Assembly (NCBI GenBank): GCA_032250735.1
Contig: JAVVEP010000003.1
Coordinates: 1 to 63,961, forward strand
Length of the DNA: 63,961 nt
Source of the DNA: Gammaproteobacteria bacterium
GTDB lineage: Bacteria; Pseudomonadota; Gammaproteobacteria; SZUA-152
Direction: 5' to 3'
Position 1 is the stretch's first letter; each line of letters opens with the position of its first letter. Positions 37,388 through 49,500 of the stretch are shown here, piece by piece. Below the pieces are notes generated by a model. It was given only the letters and a program-made list of their open reading frames with translations, searched no databases and was not told where the DNA came from. A program made the translations under genes and the position numbers.

Positions 37388-38047
37388 CTATATTTTTGAA
37401 GTAATCAGGAGATTCACCGGCTGTGGAAGCCCGACCGGTGGCTTTTCGCGAAGCTGTTCAAGCCTTCCCAAGGCCATCTTCAGGCGTTCATCCATCTTGC
37501 GGTCGCCAGTCGAATCCAAAAGCTTTGTGCGCTTGATCTTTCCGCTCGTATCAAGCCACAAACTGACCTTGATTGAGTATTGCAATTTGCGGATATCGGC
37601 GTCTTCCGATAGAAAATCCAGAATGTCACCTTGTATGGATGTGGCATACCAGGCGAAAGGATCGTGACCGCCAGACCCAATCAAATCCCTGCCACCCTTT
37701 CTTCCGAGCAAGCCAAAAGAATCTCCTCCAGCAACACCCTCTGCATCCAGCGCCAGATCCTCGCCCATGGGTGCGTCATCCGCCATGGGGTCCGGCATAT
37801 CCTCCGGCGTGATTTCCGGCTCTGGTACTTCCACTTCTTCCTTGATTTCCGGCTCTGGCGGATTTTCGAGTTTTGGCGGTGGTGGCGGCGGTTGAATCAG
37901 GGTGATTTGCTGCACCATTTTTTTGGTGGAAACCGGCTTGTCCAGCATATTCTTAACAAACATAACCAGACTGACGGCGACAAGCGTAACCAGCAATCCA
38001 CCTATGATGCCTGGCGCATAGCGTTTCCAGCTTTTCTTTTCGCTCAT
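37388..38047 (-). CDS. tonB: TonB-family energy transducer
   Basis: The 219-residue protein has a cytoplasmic N-terminus, one transmembrane helix (about residues 14-32), then the Pro-rich periplasmic linker with PPPPPP and alternating Pro-Glu pairs, as in TonB. A Gly-rich hinge follows, and the C-terminal domain (YSIKVSLWLDTSGKIKRTKLLDSTG) is TonB-like. TonB passes the proton-motive force from ExbB-ExbD to outer-membrane proteins. Here no TonB-dependent receptor is encoded in the operon; instead there are a porin and a TPS pair. It follows exbD by 24 bases and precedes the porin gene by 70. Confidence 0.85.
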   Translation of the reverse strand: MSEKKSWKRYAPGIIGGLLVTLVAVSLVMFVKNMLDKPVSTKKMVQQITLIQPPPPPPKLENPPEPEIKEEVEVPEPEITPEDMPDPMADDAPMGEDLALDAEGVAGGDSFGLLGRKGGRDLIGSGGHDPFAWYATSIQGDILDFLSEDADIRKLQYSIKVSLWLDTSGKIKRTKLLDSTGDRKMDERLKMALGRLEQLREKPPVGLPQPVNLLITSKI

Positions 38048-38071
38048 GTCGCCATATCTCTCGACAATGTG

Positions 38072-38476
38072 CTACTTGACAAGACGCTGAGTCACCAGCC
38101 CAAGTTGGGAAATTTCCAGTCGACCGAGCAAATCAAGCACTTCGACTACACGCTGATAGGCGATCATGCCATCAGCTTTAACCACTACCGGCAAATCGGG
38201 ATTCACTGCCTTGAATCCCTGCAATCGTGCCTCGAGGTCCTGAATCGTCACAGGGTAGGTATCCAGATAAATAGTACCGTCCTGCGTGATGGTGATGGAT
38301 TTGGTTTGTGGCTTTGCCAGGCTCACCGACTGGCTCGCCTTGGGCAGGTTTACCTTCACACCCTGAACCGTTGCCGTGGTCATGATGATGAAAATCACTA
38401 GCAATACATAAGCCAGATCCAGCATCGGCGTGATGTTGATTTCATCATAAACATCTACATCTGTATTCGCGCTCAT
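38072..38476 (-). CDS. exbD: ExbD/TolR-family proton-channel subunit
   Basis: The 134-residue protein has the family's pattern: INITPMLDLAYVLLVIFIIMTT, with Asp in the single transmembrane helix (the proton-carrying residue) followed by a periplasmic domain with TIYLDTYPVT and a VVKADGMIAYQRVVEVLDL helix-strand. It forms the motor with the ExbB fusion encoded just upstream (about 100 bases, containing four 14-base repeats). Length and organisation are normal for ExbD. Confidence 0.93.
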   Translation of the reverse strand: MSANTDVDVYDEINITPMLDLAYVLLVIFIIMTTATVQGVKVNLPKASQSVSLAKPQTKSITITQDGTIYLDTYPVTIQDLEARLQGFKAVNPDLPVVVKADGMIAYQRVVEVLDLLGRLEISQLGLVTQRLVK

Positions 38477-38528
38477 CTTCGCATCCCCATTCTTGTCTGC
38501 CGTGTTTTATTGGCCGTTGGTTATCGAT

Positions 38529-38584
38529 CACTCTTTATTGACCACTTTTTATTGACCACTCTTTACTGACCACTCTTTACTGAC
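38529..38584. repeat. Four tandem 14-base repeats over the exbB stop codon
   Basis: CACTCTTTATTGAC (38529), CACTTTTTATTGAC, CACTCTTTACTGAC and CACTCTTTACTGAC (to 38584) follow each other exactly. On the coding strand each unit contains TAA. The exbB stop (38577-38579) lies in the first unit read, so copy-number change could alter only the non-coding part between exbB and exbD. Confidence 0.9.
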
Positions 38585-40388
38585 CGTAATGCTCTGCGAT
38601 CTTGGCGATATATTCGTCGACGAACACATGCATATCCGCCACGGCATCCTTGATGAGCGTATTGAGGTAGTTGTATCCAAACAGCGCGGGAATCGCCACG
38701 GCCAGACCGGCCACCGTTGCGACAAGCGCAGCAGCAATACCCGGCGCAATGGCGTTGATATTCACATCGCCGCTGGCCGCGATCGCCGCAAAGGTAATCA
38801 TGACACCCACTACCGTTCCCAACAGACCCAGAAACGGTCCACCACTAATGGCGATGGTTAGCATCACCATCTGATTGGTGAGCTTTTGCGTTTCCCGCAC
38901 CAGGGTGGCATCCAGCGACGCGCGAATCGTACCGATGGCCTGAGTGGATAGACCCGATGCCTGGGCTCCCGCAGACTTCGCGAGACGCGAATTCACTTCC
39001 TGGATTCCGGTGTGATAGATGTGATAAAGCGTCGAACTCTTGAAATGGTCATGCTTGCCGAACAAGGCCTGGGATATCGGTGAACCCTGCAGTTCACGAT
39101 CTTCATCACTGAGGCTCTGATCCAGTTTCGCAGGATCCGCCACGCCCAGTGCACGGAACTGACGCAAGAACTCGCCGTCATCTTTTCGGGTACGCTGGAT
39201 CAACAAACCTTTTGCCAGCATCACCACCCAGCTTATCGCCGCCATGATGCCGAGAATGATAATCACCACCCAGCCATCCACCGTGACGTTTTGCAAAATG
39301 ACGCCGAAGTACGACTCTCCACCGGCATTCTGTTTTTGTTCATCACCGCCATACACCAGCAAAGCCGACTCACTCCCCTGACTACGCACTGCCGCCTTGA
39401 ACCAGGCAGCGCTGCGGGCCACATTGGAAATCTGTGCCTCGTCCATCTCGCCGAAAAAACTGTTATCGTCCGCACTTCCGCCCAGGGTGATAACACCGGC
39501 CATGTCGAATACCGTGGCATTCACCGTCGCGACCGGATCGCCGTTCACGTACACATTGAGCGCATCACCCTTCACTTCCAGGGCCAGGTGAGACCAGAGA
39601 TTGGGGTTCACTACTGCAGTGCGCGGTGTTTCAGAGGATTTTCCATTACCGACATACCGGCCATAGACCGCGCCACCGTCGATGTTCAAGCTCAACACCC
39701 GGTCACCGTCCCGGCTCTCCATGACCACCATGTTGCCCTGGGCATCGGTCGGTTTGACCCAGGCCGAGAACGTCCAGCCCTGGGCTGTCACCAGACGAAG
39801 GGACGGCGTCGCCGGAATACTGATGCGTTTACCGGCATCATCAAATTTCACGCCCGCGCTGATCAGCGATGCCGGGTTGGATAGGGCGTTGGAGCTGGAA
39901 GGTTTATTGCCATAGGCCGTGCTATCACCAGGCCCGGCGCTCAATTCATCAAAGTGATACACCAGCACCTGATTGGCATCATAGGTACCCGCCGCATCCT
40001 GGCCACCCTTCGCGGCGCTATTACCGTAGTACATCCATATCTTGTCGGTATTGGTACCGGCGGTCAGCCTTGGAATCTTCACCCAGATGAAGGCCATTTC
40101 GTTAATGGGATCAAATTTTTCAATATGATATTTCAGCGGCGTCTTGTCATCGTCCGCGATGAAACGGATATCGCCACCATCCTTGAGGGTGTCGAGGAAA
40201 TAATTGAAGTTTCCCGTGTGCAGCCGCACCAATACCGGGGCATCGGCAACGTCTTCCTGCAGATTCGCGCCACTGACGCTGGCATCCAGGGTCAACTGTT
40301 TACGAAACGTCCAGTCGTCATTCCACCATGCCGATGCCATGGTCGGAAGAGACATCAATATTAATGCTGCGAATCCGTGTTTAAACAT
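38577..40388 (-). CDS. exbB: ExbB-type proton channel fused to periplasmic DUF2341/LamG-like domains
   Basis: The 603-residue protein has a signal peptide, then a DUF2341-like domain (WWNDDWTFRKQLTLD, FIWVKIPRL, IWMYYGN). Next is a LamG/concanavalin-like fold (VYHFDE, GWTFSAWVKP, WSHLALEVKGDALNVYVNGDPV, MDEAQISNVARS). Three transmembrane helices (about 372-395, 505-535, 550-572) carry the MotA/TolQ/ExbB signature (ISGGPFLGLLGTVVGVM and IAPGIAAALVATVAGLAVAIPA). ExbB proteins normally have no such periplasmic lectin-like half, so this one may sense or bind a glycan or the TpsA protein and couple it to the proton motor. GAGGAAAA lies just before the ATG. It follows tpsA directly. Confidence 0.88.
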   Translation of the reverse strand: MFKHGFAALILMSLPTMASAWWNDDWTFRKQLTLDASVSGANLQEDVADAPVLVRLHTGNFNYFLDTLKDGGDIRFIADDDKTPLKYHIEKFDPINEMAFIWVKIPRLTAGTNTDKIWMYYGNSAAKGGQDAAGTYDANQVLVYHFDELSAGPGDSTAYGNKPSSSNALSNPASLISAGVKFDDAGKRISIPATPSLRLVTAQGWTFSAWVKPTDAQGNMVVMESRDGDRVLSLNIDGGAVYGRYVGNGKSSETPRTAVVNPNLWSHLALEVKGDALNVYVNGDPVATVNATVFDMAGVITLGGSADDNSFFGEMDEAQISNVARSAAWFKAAVRSQGSESALLVYGGDEQKQNAGGESYFGVILQNVTVDGWVVIIILGIMAAISWVVMLAKGLLIQRTRKDDGEFLRQFRALGVADPAKLDQSLSDEDRELQGSPISQALFGKHDHFKSSTLYHIYHTGIQEVNSRLAKSAGAQASGLSTQAIGTIRASLDATLVRETQKLTNQMVMLTIAISGGPFLGLLGTVVGVMITFAAIAASGDVNINAIAPGIAAALVATVAGLAVAIPALFGYNYLNTLIKDAVADMHVFVDEYIAKIAEHYGQ

Positions 40389-40463
40389 TTTTCCTCACCC
40401 CATTATTTTTTTATTCGTGCCACGCCAATCCGACCCGCCCAAAGACATCAGAGTATGAGCGAT

Positions 40464-40489
40464 CGAGATGTCACTTCTGTGACATCTCG
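40464..40489 (-). other. Perfect 11-bp inverted repeat between tpsA and the exbB fusion
   Basis: CGAGATGTCAC and GTGACATCTCG are separated by TTCT, forming an 11-bp stem with a 4-base loop between the tpsA stop (40506) and the exbB start (40388). There is no U-tract after it, so full termination is unlikely. It could stabilise the tpsA mRNA end, slow readthrough to set the stoichiometry of the giant TpsA and the motor, or serve as a protein-binding operator. Confidence 0.75.
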
Positions 40490-40505
40490 TGTTTTGCAGT
40501 CCCAC

Positions 40506-43500
40506 TCATTCAGATTTGTCATCTTCTTTATCATCTTTTTCCGATGGCTCACCGCTTGTATCTTGTGTCTCAGTGGTCGGTAGTATGCCGTTACCAAAAC
40601 CAAGCACTTCGACTTCCAGAAAGCTCAGTGCCGCATCCGCCAGCGGCGAATCGCCCGCGTCCTTTTCGGTGGCACTGGCCAGGTTTTCCTCCGCCGACTT
40701 GCCCGCATTGCTGGCAAGGCTGCTATCTCCACTCAGACCGGCGTCTAGGTTACTGCTTGCGATTGGTGTACCGAATGACGAGCCGCTGACCTTGATGTTG
40801 TCGGCGCCGACGACCTGCTGCGCGCCCAGGAACAAGTTACTGCCCGCTTCGATGCCCGCATCGCCTGCGTCAATCTTGCCCTCAGGAGCCCACAGGTAGG
40901 TCGTTCCGGCCTCTACACCGGGGATGGTGGAGACGACGCGAATACCACTGCCGGCAATGGCGCCGCCAAAATCCGCCACCAGGTTACCGTTGCTATCGAA
41001 GGTGTAAATCGGCTCCGGCGCGGAGATGGCGCTCTTGGCTCCGCGACCGGCATCGATGTTGCCATGAGAAGACCAGAGCATCAGATCACCACCGCCCAAG
41101 GTAAACACGCGCGATTGGTTGACGATAAAGTCCTCGTCCACCATGGCGGACACAGAACCCTGGCGCTGGGCGACGATACCGAGTTGGTCGGGGCCCTTGT
41201 TAATACCCAATTCGGATGTAGAAATGGCCAAACCGGCATTCACCAAACCACCGGGAACGGCGAGATTGATATCGCCGCCGTCCTGGGTATAAATGCGGCT
41301 CAGATACATGGAAAGATCACCGTCGTAGCCACGGTCGGAATCGAACAGGGTTTCGATGGCCGTGTATCCGCTTTCGTAACTGCCGGTGCCGTCGCTGGCC
41401 GCGATACCAGCGGCGTTCAATTCCGCATACAAGGTCTGCATGATCAGCGGGCGCTGCTCAAGCCGTGAAGCGTTCAAGAAAGCCATCATCGCGTCGGCAT
41501 CGCTGAGATCTGGCTGATCCAATCGCGTGCGCATGTAGGCCGTCAGGTCATTGCGATACGTGTCCGAGTCCACCAGATATTTCTGGATGAAGGCGTCATA
41601 GTCCAAACCGTTGGCGACACCCACCAACACGTTGACGTCCGCGCCGCCGTCCGGCAAGGCGCTGTTGGACTGGTTTCCTCGCGTGGTAATGCCGTCGGAG
41701 GCGCCGAGGTTGAGGTTGCGGCCGGCAATCACATCAAGACGTCCCGGGCCATCCACCTGTATATGCTCAGCACTTAAGGCAACAGATTGCGTGTAGCGAA
41801 TATCGCGGCCGGCCTGCACCAGCGTCACATCGTCCGGGTTCACATTCTGCACTGTCAGACCAACGCGATTGATGTCGCGGCCCGCCACCAAATGTGCCTG
41901 TTTGGGCAAAGTGAACCGCCCCTTGATATCCCCACTGTTGGCGACTACGTAGACGGGTTCATTATCGTTCTGATGTAAGGGTTCTGCCGCATGAGTATTT
42001 ATAGCTGCAAAGAAATCGGTAAGATTGGATATCGGCGTGCTCGGGGACGGCAACAATGCCGGATCGTAGTCCGACATCAAAACACCCGTGGTGCCTGTAT
42101 CAACATTGTTCTCTGCCAGCAACCAGAGACTACTCTGGGAAGATGGCAGCAATATCGCACCATTCGAAACATCCACTGATCCATTCAATGCCACCGTTTT
42201 CAGGCTCGGGGGCAGGATAAGGAATGAATTATTATGAATGGCAACGCTGGGAGATTTTGTGTCATCAAAAATCTGTCCATTATTACTTTGCATTGCGACA
42301 TCGCCACCGAGAGAGATCATCTCGACAAACGCCGATGGGTCATAGATGAGAAATTCCGAATTGTTGTTGTGTAGGGCTGAGCCGTCATTGGGCCGCGGAA
42401 TCATGGTTGGTTGTATCACCGTCTCCAGTAACAAGTCACCACCCGTCTGCAAATGGAAGCCACCCTCGCCCACGGCCAGCAAGGGATATATCAGTTTCTT
42501 GCCATTTATCTTCGATGTGTTACCCGCAGTGGTCAGTGCGCCGCCGGCCTGGATCAGACCTTCGCCCCGTCCAACCAGGTAAACACCGCCTTTAATATCA
42601 CCGCCAGCCTTCACGCTCAGGTTGCCGCCGCCCCAGATATCGATCATTGAGCGATCGGCACCCGGTGAAGACTGTCTACCTGTAGTTGGAATGGCGGCAG
42701 AAAAACTTTCCAGATTGCCACCCGCAGAAAGTCGAATGTCACCGCCACCAAACGCCGCTACGCCCTGTTGAAAGCCGGTGTAATCAACAGCCCAGCGGGT
42801 ATCGACATAACCCTTACGAAAGCCGAATCCATATTCACCTCCCTGACGCCAGAGCCATGAATTGGGTGATTGATAGCTGATCTGACCAATGAGATCGGCA
42901 CCGGCCGTGATGGTGACATCTCCCCCATCTTCAGCCCAATTGATGATCTTTCCCGTTTTTTTCGTCACCGTTCCAGAAGGCACCGCGACGCCATCTTTCA
43001 GTGCGGGCACACCGGCGGTGTAGATCACTGCGGAGGTATCTTGCAGTTCGACATTTTTTCCGGCCATGACATCAATGGCGCCGTTACCTGTACGAAGTTT
43101 GGTGTTCGCGGCCAGGATCACATTGCCGCTATTACCAGTGAGTTGTTCCACGGGCACCGTGGCCAGCACATCCGCACTCTGGTTATTTGCACCACCGACG
43201 ATACGGTAGGACCAGGAATCATCACCTTGCAGGGCATTGGCACGGAAGCCGTCAGTGAGATTCTTGTCCAACTGCACATCATCTTGCGCCCGCAGCGTCA
43301 GCACACCGGGAGTCGTACCATAGCGCCAGGAGGCAAGATCCCATTCATCGGCCAGGGTAATGGAACCGGTGCTGCGTATCTCCAGTCCCGGTGACACGGT
43401 CAAACCCAAGATGCCGCCCGGATCCAGAGCCGCGGCGATATCCGCCCCGTGCAGATCCATGAAATCCTGTGTTGCGGTTTTCCAGGCCGCCTGTTGTACA

Positions 43501-46500
43501 GCATCGATGATCAGGTCGGTGGTAAATGCGTTTACCTTGACCGCCTCGGCCACGACCTGGCCTGCACCCGTGATCGTCCCCGCGATGGGCGCGATAGCCA
43601 CGCTGTCATCCAGTCCATCGCTGTTACTGTCCCGACGTGCCGCACGCAGTCGCACGCTACCCTGCCTGCCTTCCGCGCCAGCGCTGACATCTATCTGTGA
43701 ACCGCTATTGACGGTGACGCTACCCTGCTCGCTGGCAAGCAACACAGACCCGCCGCGTTCGCCATCGCCCAGCGCAGTCGCCGTAAGCACGGCACCATCC
43801 GCCAGCACCACATTACCCTGCGCATTGAGGTTGATACTGCCACTCTTATCGGCGGCCAGACCGACGTTGCCGTTAACCGTGATGTTACCGTTGGCACTAT
43901 CATCGGCGGTGAGCACCACATTACGTGCGGACACGCCATTTTCCTCGCCTGCCTCGACCACCATATCGCCGCTGCGCAGACGCACGGCACGACGTTCGGT
44001 GAAACCGCCCGCGTTGAGCACCTGGTTCAATTCGGTAAAGCCGCTAGTGCCACTGACGCTGCTGGTCAGTTCACGCGCATCCACATCAAACGAACCCTGA
44101 TTGAAGCCGGCTTGCGCGCTGCCTTGCAGCGTTCCGTCCAGGGTCACCGTACCGTGATTGCCTTCACCCAATGCCTTAACCGAGATTGAACCGGCATCAG
44201 CACCGTTGCCGGCATCGGCACCCGTAACATTAATCACCGAACCGTTTTGTGCAATGACGTTACCGTCATCCGCATCAAGCGTCACCTTGCCGCCCCAGGT
44301 GTCCACCGTCACTTCATCGAACTGTTTTGAAATGCCGCTCACGTCGATGACCGAGTCGGCTTTCAATGTCACGTCTCCGCCCGCCGCTTGCGCCTGCAAT
44401 GCCACCTGGCCGGAGCGGACGCGGATGTTGCCGTTGTGTTCGATCACTCCGCCCTTGATGACCAACGTGCCGCCCAGGTTGCCGGCCTCCGTACTGCCCG
44501 CAGACCTGGCGATGGTCACGGCGTGGTCGCCGGCATCGAGGGTGGTGCGCGCGCCGTCACCGGTGGTGAGCAGCGGTGCATCGAGGGTCACATCCGCGGC
44601 GACGTTGACCAGGCCTTCGCCCTCGCTACTGATGCGCCGCTCCGCGTTGAATTTCGCCTGCGTATATCCGCCAATGGCGAAATCACCCGCGCCGAATAGC
44701 AGTTCGCCCGTGCCGTCGATTTCACTCAGTTGCTCCGAGCCACCCTCGGTCATGACGAGGGCATTCAGGCTCAGCGAACTGCCCTCAACGACCAGAAGTT
44801 CTATTGGTGTTGAAACAAGAGGTGTCCGCCCACCTTCAGCGATAGCAACAATTTGAGGTGGCGCAACAGCTGGAACTGGTGGCTCACCTATTGTCAGCGT
44901 CACATTGGTGCTAATCGTCAGTGAACCACTTGCTCCAGTTGGATTCGTATTAGCGGTGTTGCTTCCATTAGTGACACCGGCCGCAGTTATAGCAACTTGA
45001 TCACCATTAGTCTCCGGCGCTGTCAGCCGAATGCTGCCCGCCGTGAGCGTGGTGTCGCCGCCGTGATTCACCAGGCCCGGCGTTTCGAAGGCGAGGCTTT
45101 GCAACAAGGTGTTGCCGCCGACATCGGTACCGAAGTTCACGTCGCCGTAGAAATCCACATTACCGCGACTGGTGAGTACCAGTTCGCGCAGGGCCCACTT
45201 GCTCAAATCCGTATTGGAAATCGTCAGGCCTTGAGTATTGGCAGGCACGTCACCGAGGCTCACCTTCTCCGCGCCGAGGTTCAGCGATCCGCCGCTGATG
45301 TCGAGCGTACCGTCGATTTGCGAGGCGCCGGTGGCGTCCAGCACCATGGATTCGTCGGCGCCGATGGTTGCGCCTTCGGCGATGGTCAACGCGCCCGTAC
45401 CGTTCCCGCTGTTGGCGCGGCGCACGCTGACCTGATTGGCGGACGAGACGCGCAGCAGAGCGCCGCCGCCGCTGGCACCGGGAGCGGTGACGTTGTCGTC
45501 TTTATCCAGGACGTCTTCTTTTCCGATGTACAGATTGGATGCCTGGCCGGAATAGTCGCCCGCGCCTTTCAGTATCACATCGGTTTCCACATGCACCCCG
45601 GCTGTCGAAGCCTCGGGGGCATTGGCGTCTTCCACACCGGCGGCGAGAATCAATTCCGGCACTTCCAGCTCGACACCGGACTTGACGGTGACCCGTTCCG
45701 CGCCCACGTTGATGCGCACGCCGTCGGCCTCGCTGCTGCGCGTACCGCCGATCAAAATGCTTTGCGCGCCGAAGGCGCTCAGATCGGCAGCGTCGAGCTG
45801 TACCGCGGTGGCGGCGGCATCGAGTTGGGTCACGATTTCCAGTTGGTCGGCGACGATGTCCACCTGCGCGCCGCGCCCGCCCGCTGCAGCGTCGGAAATC
45901 ATATTGCCGTTCAAGGCGATACTGCTGGTCGCGTCGATGACCAGGGTGCCGGCATCCTGCGGCAGGCGCGGGATGGCGACTTCGTCCAGGGCGCCGTGCT
46001 CGGGGAGAAATTGGCTCAGGGTGGTTTTGTCGTATTTGGCCAGCGTATTGGCATAGTCACCCTTGCGCACGGTCAGTCCCAGAGTGCGAGAATCGTGCAA
46101 TGCTGTATTGGCAACGGTCATGCGCGCCGGCACCGCCGCCGTGCCGTCGAGCAAGCGCGTCGAGTGCGACGTGTTGAGATCGCGGTAGCCGTTTTCCATC
46201 GTCACCAGATAGGCGCCGGGCAGCAGAGCATAACTCGCGGGCAACAGCGGATAGACGCCTGCTTCAAGTCCGTTGCTGTCTTTCAGGATTTCCACGCTGG
46301 CGCCGGCGTCCAATTCCCACGCTTTGAACGCCTGCGCGTCATAGGGCGCATAGCCGTCTTTCAGCCAGGGCAGGATGACGTAGCGGCCATCGGCAATGGC
46401 ATTGGCGGTGACAAGAACGTCGCGCGATCCGTCGGGGCCGGGCAGGAATTCGTAGGCCACCGCGTCGCCGCCGCCGTGCGCGTCCACCGTGGCGCCGTCT

Positions 46501-49500
46501 TGAATGTCCACGTTCTGCGCGCGCAGGGTGATGCGTTGTTCGGGGACGGCATCGAATGTTTGCGTCGTTGCGGTAGGTTTATTCGGGTACTGTCTGATGC
46601 CCTCGTTGTAAACAGTGATAGTGGATTGACCATCATATTTCCAAATGCTGCCCGCCTGGATGGTGCCGAAGGGCACCTGCTCCACGTTGGCGGCGGTGCT
46701 GGTGACGCTGCCCGGCGCGAGGACGACGCTTTGAGTCTTGCCGGCATCATCGGCGCCTAACTGGATTTCGCCGAGCGGCGCCTTGAGCACGCCCTTGTTT
46801 TCGATGATCGAGGCATCCAGCGTTATCTTGCCGGCAACAGACAGTACCGGGGAGGGTTCCGCCACGCCCGGCTCGATGACGATGCGCCCCGGAACGACGG
46901 CCGCGTCGTCGCTCACATCGGCGCTCGCCAGCGTGAAGCGTGACAAGGTCGTCGGATAGACTTGTGATGCCGTCAGTGTGAGGGTGCCGGCGGTATTGAA
47001 TCCGCTGGGAAGATAATCTTTCGCAACACTATTGTATTCATCCAGCGCACTGCGCAGGCGAATATCCCCCAGGCTGTTCAAGGCAGTTGTGGAAACCCCC
47101 TGCAACGCGGTCTTGCCGATAAGGTCGATCAAATGGGTGTTGCCATCGCCCACCACAAATTGCCCGCTGCCGGCAGTTGCCTGCAGGCCTTTTGCAAGCA
47201 ATTTATCGTTAGTGATGGTGGCATAGCTTGCGCCCAGAGCGACATAAGGGGCATCCAATATCACCTGTGCCGCTGACACTTCACCAGTGACTGGCTGCAC
47301 CACGAATTGCGGCGCATCCAGCACAATACTGCGATCGAGATGCAGATCGACATCACCGTCGAACTGAATCATTGGTGCATTAAGAGTCAGGGCATCGAAG
47401 CCGCCGTCGGTGAGACCATCGACGTTCAGCGTCGCCTCACCGGTGCTGAGGTCGCCCGATGCAGCGGCATCGGCCGCCTGGGACAGACGAATGGCCCAGC
47501 TGCGGACCTTGCCGGTTTGCGGATCGATCGGTTCGGGAAACCCGCGAGCGCCTCGATTACTGGTGGCTCCCGATACTTTTTTTGGATTTAGCGTTACCGA
47601 TAGTGCCCCGCCGGCAGCACCGGCATCCCGATCAGCATGCCCCAGCAGGGCACCATCCAGACGCATGCCTTCCGTCGCCAACGCTGTAATCGCGCCCGCT
47701 GCACTGGCGATGCGTTGCGCACGAATCGGCTGGTCATTTGCAGGCAGATCCAGGGTGGCCGCACTACCAGAGACATCAATGGATGCACCCACATCCATGT
47801 CGATACCGCCACCCAGTGCCGTTAGCGTGACCTGGCCCCCTGCCAACACCTCGCCCTGACGCAGCCCTGCTTCATTGGGTTGCAGAAGCGTGGTGCCGGC
47901 AACGGACAATTCGGCCTGCTCGCCGAGATGAATGATGCGATCCGCATGATAGTCATTGCCGTCGCTATCCACACTAAGGTCGATGCTGCCCGCCGGCGCA
48001 CTGATACGGCCATTCACATCGAGCAGACCGCTGGAACTGAGCGCAATCTGCGCCTGGGCATCGGTTTCAATGACGGCCCCGGTCTCCATGCTAAAGGTGG
48101 GAAGCGGGCCTGTTGCCGTCGGCTCGCTACTGACGGACAGTGTCAGATTCGTCGGCTGACGCACTGCATCGGGCAATAGCTCAAGATGACTAAATTTCGC
48201 TATGTCAGCGCCGCTGGGTTGGCTGCGGAAGCCGGTGTTGAGGACGCGGTTCTGCGCCTTCGGCTGGATCACAGTCCCTTCTTTTATTACCAGATCACCA
48301 AGGGTCGCCTCGAGGTTAACCTGGCTGAAGCCACCCTGTCGGAATAGCTGTGGAGAAACGCTGAGCGCCAACCGGGCCTGGTCGATGGCGGTCTGTACCA
48401 GGGTCTGTTGTTGCTCCGGGGTCTGGCTACCATCATCGACCAGCATCGGTGCCACCTGTTGCAAAACGGCCAACAGTTGCGGATCCGTGCTGGCTACGCC
48501 GGTACCGGCTTGTTCCGCCACCCACTGATCAAGTACCTGCTGTGCCAGTGCCGCTCTTTGCACACTGGACAAGCCACCGAGGTCATTGCGTTGCGCGGCG
48601 AATCCCGCCTGACCTTGTACTGCCTCGCCTTCGATGACCAGCGACGGCAGGCGTAGCGTCAGGCTACCGCCCTGTTGCAGGGCGTCGCCGCGCAGGTCCA
48701 GGTCCTCGCCTACGCGAATGACATAGTCGCGATTACTGCCGGGCGTCGTGCCAACCTCCAGCTCGCCACCCTTGCCGGCCTTGAGCTTACCGTCGGCCTG
48801 TAACCAGGCACCGCCGGAGACATCCAGGTTCACTCTGTCGCCGATGTGCAGTTCGCCGTTGTTGTTGAGCGCGATCTCAATGCGGCCACCATCAGGCAAT
48901 GCGGGAGTGCTCAGGTCAGCGGCACTGCCGCCATGCACGATCGCGGCGCTGGCATCGTTGCTCCAGGTGCCGCGGGTCGAGAGCGTGACGTCATCGGCGA
49001 TATTGATCAACGCCTGTTCGCTTGTTGCATTTTGCGCATCGGAATCGATGGCCACGGCGTTGAGACTGATGACACCCGAGGGGGCGTCGATATCGCTCTT
49101 GATGTCCACCTGTGCGGCGTTGATTCGCAGCTCCCCGCCGGGCGCCATCGACAGCGGCGTATCCTTGACCAGCGAAACGGTGCCGTTGCTATTAATGCGG
49201 CTACGCGTGAAACCGCCCTGCTGGATAAAATCGGTGCTGAGGGTCAGCGTGTTATCCGGCAACAGGGCCTGCTCGCGCAGACTATTGATAAAACCTTGCT
49301 GGGCGATCATCACGTCAGGGGTCATGTAATTCTCCCCCTTGATACCCGCGATACCCAACACACCGGGATCACCAATGATCAGTTCACCACCCAGGGGGAG
49401 TTGCCCCGATTCACGCTGATTGCGCCCGATGCTGCGCCCGCCAAGCAGATTGCCTTGCAAGCTGGGATCGTAGGCGGTGAAGCTGACCGTCCCGGCGTCC

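Noticed and set aside
38529-38584. Tandem 14-base units as a CRISPR array
   Set aside because: Units are directly adjacent, with no spacers, and no cas genes are present.
43360-44100. 246-residue plus-strand frame inside tpsA
   Set aside because: Ser/Pro/Ala/Leu-rich antisense shadow of the tpsA repeats with no ribosome site.
44997-46760. 587-residue plus-strand frame inside tpsA
   Set aside because: It is antisense to the clear FHA-type repeat protein, and its composition (His, Gly, Ala, Val, Arg rich, no domain) is that of a frame opposite a biased GC-rich gene.
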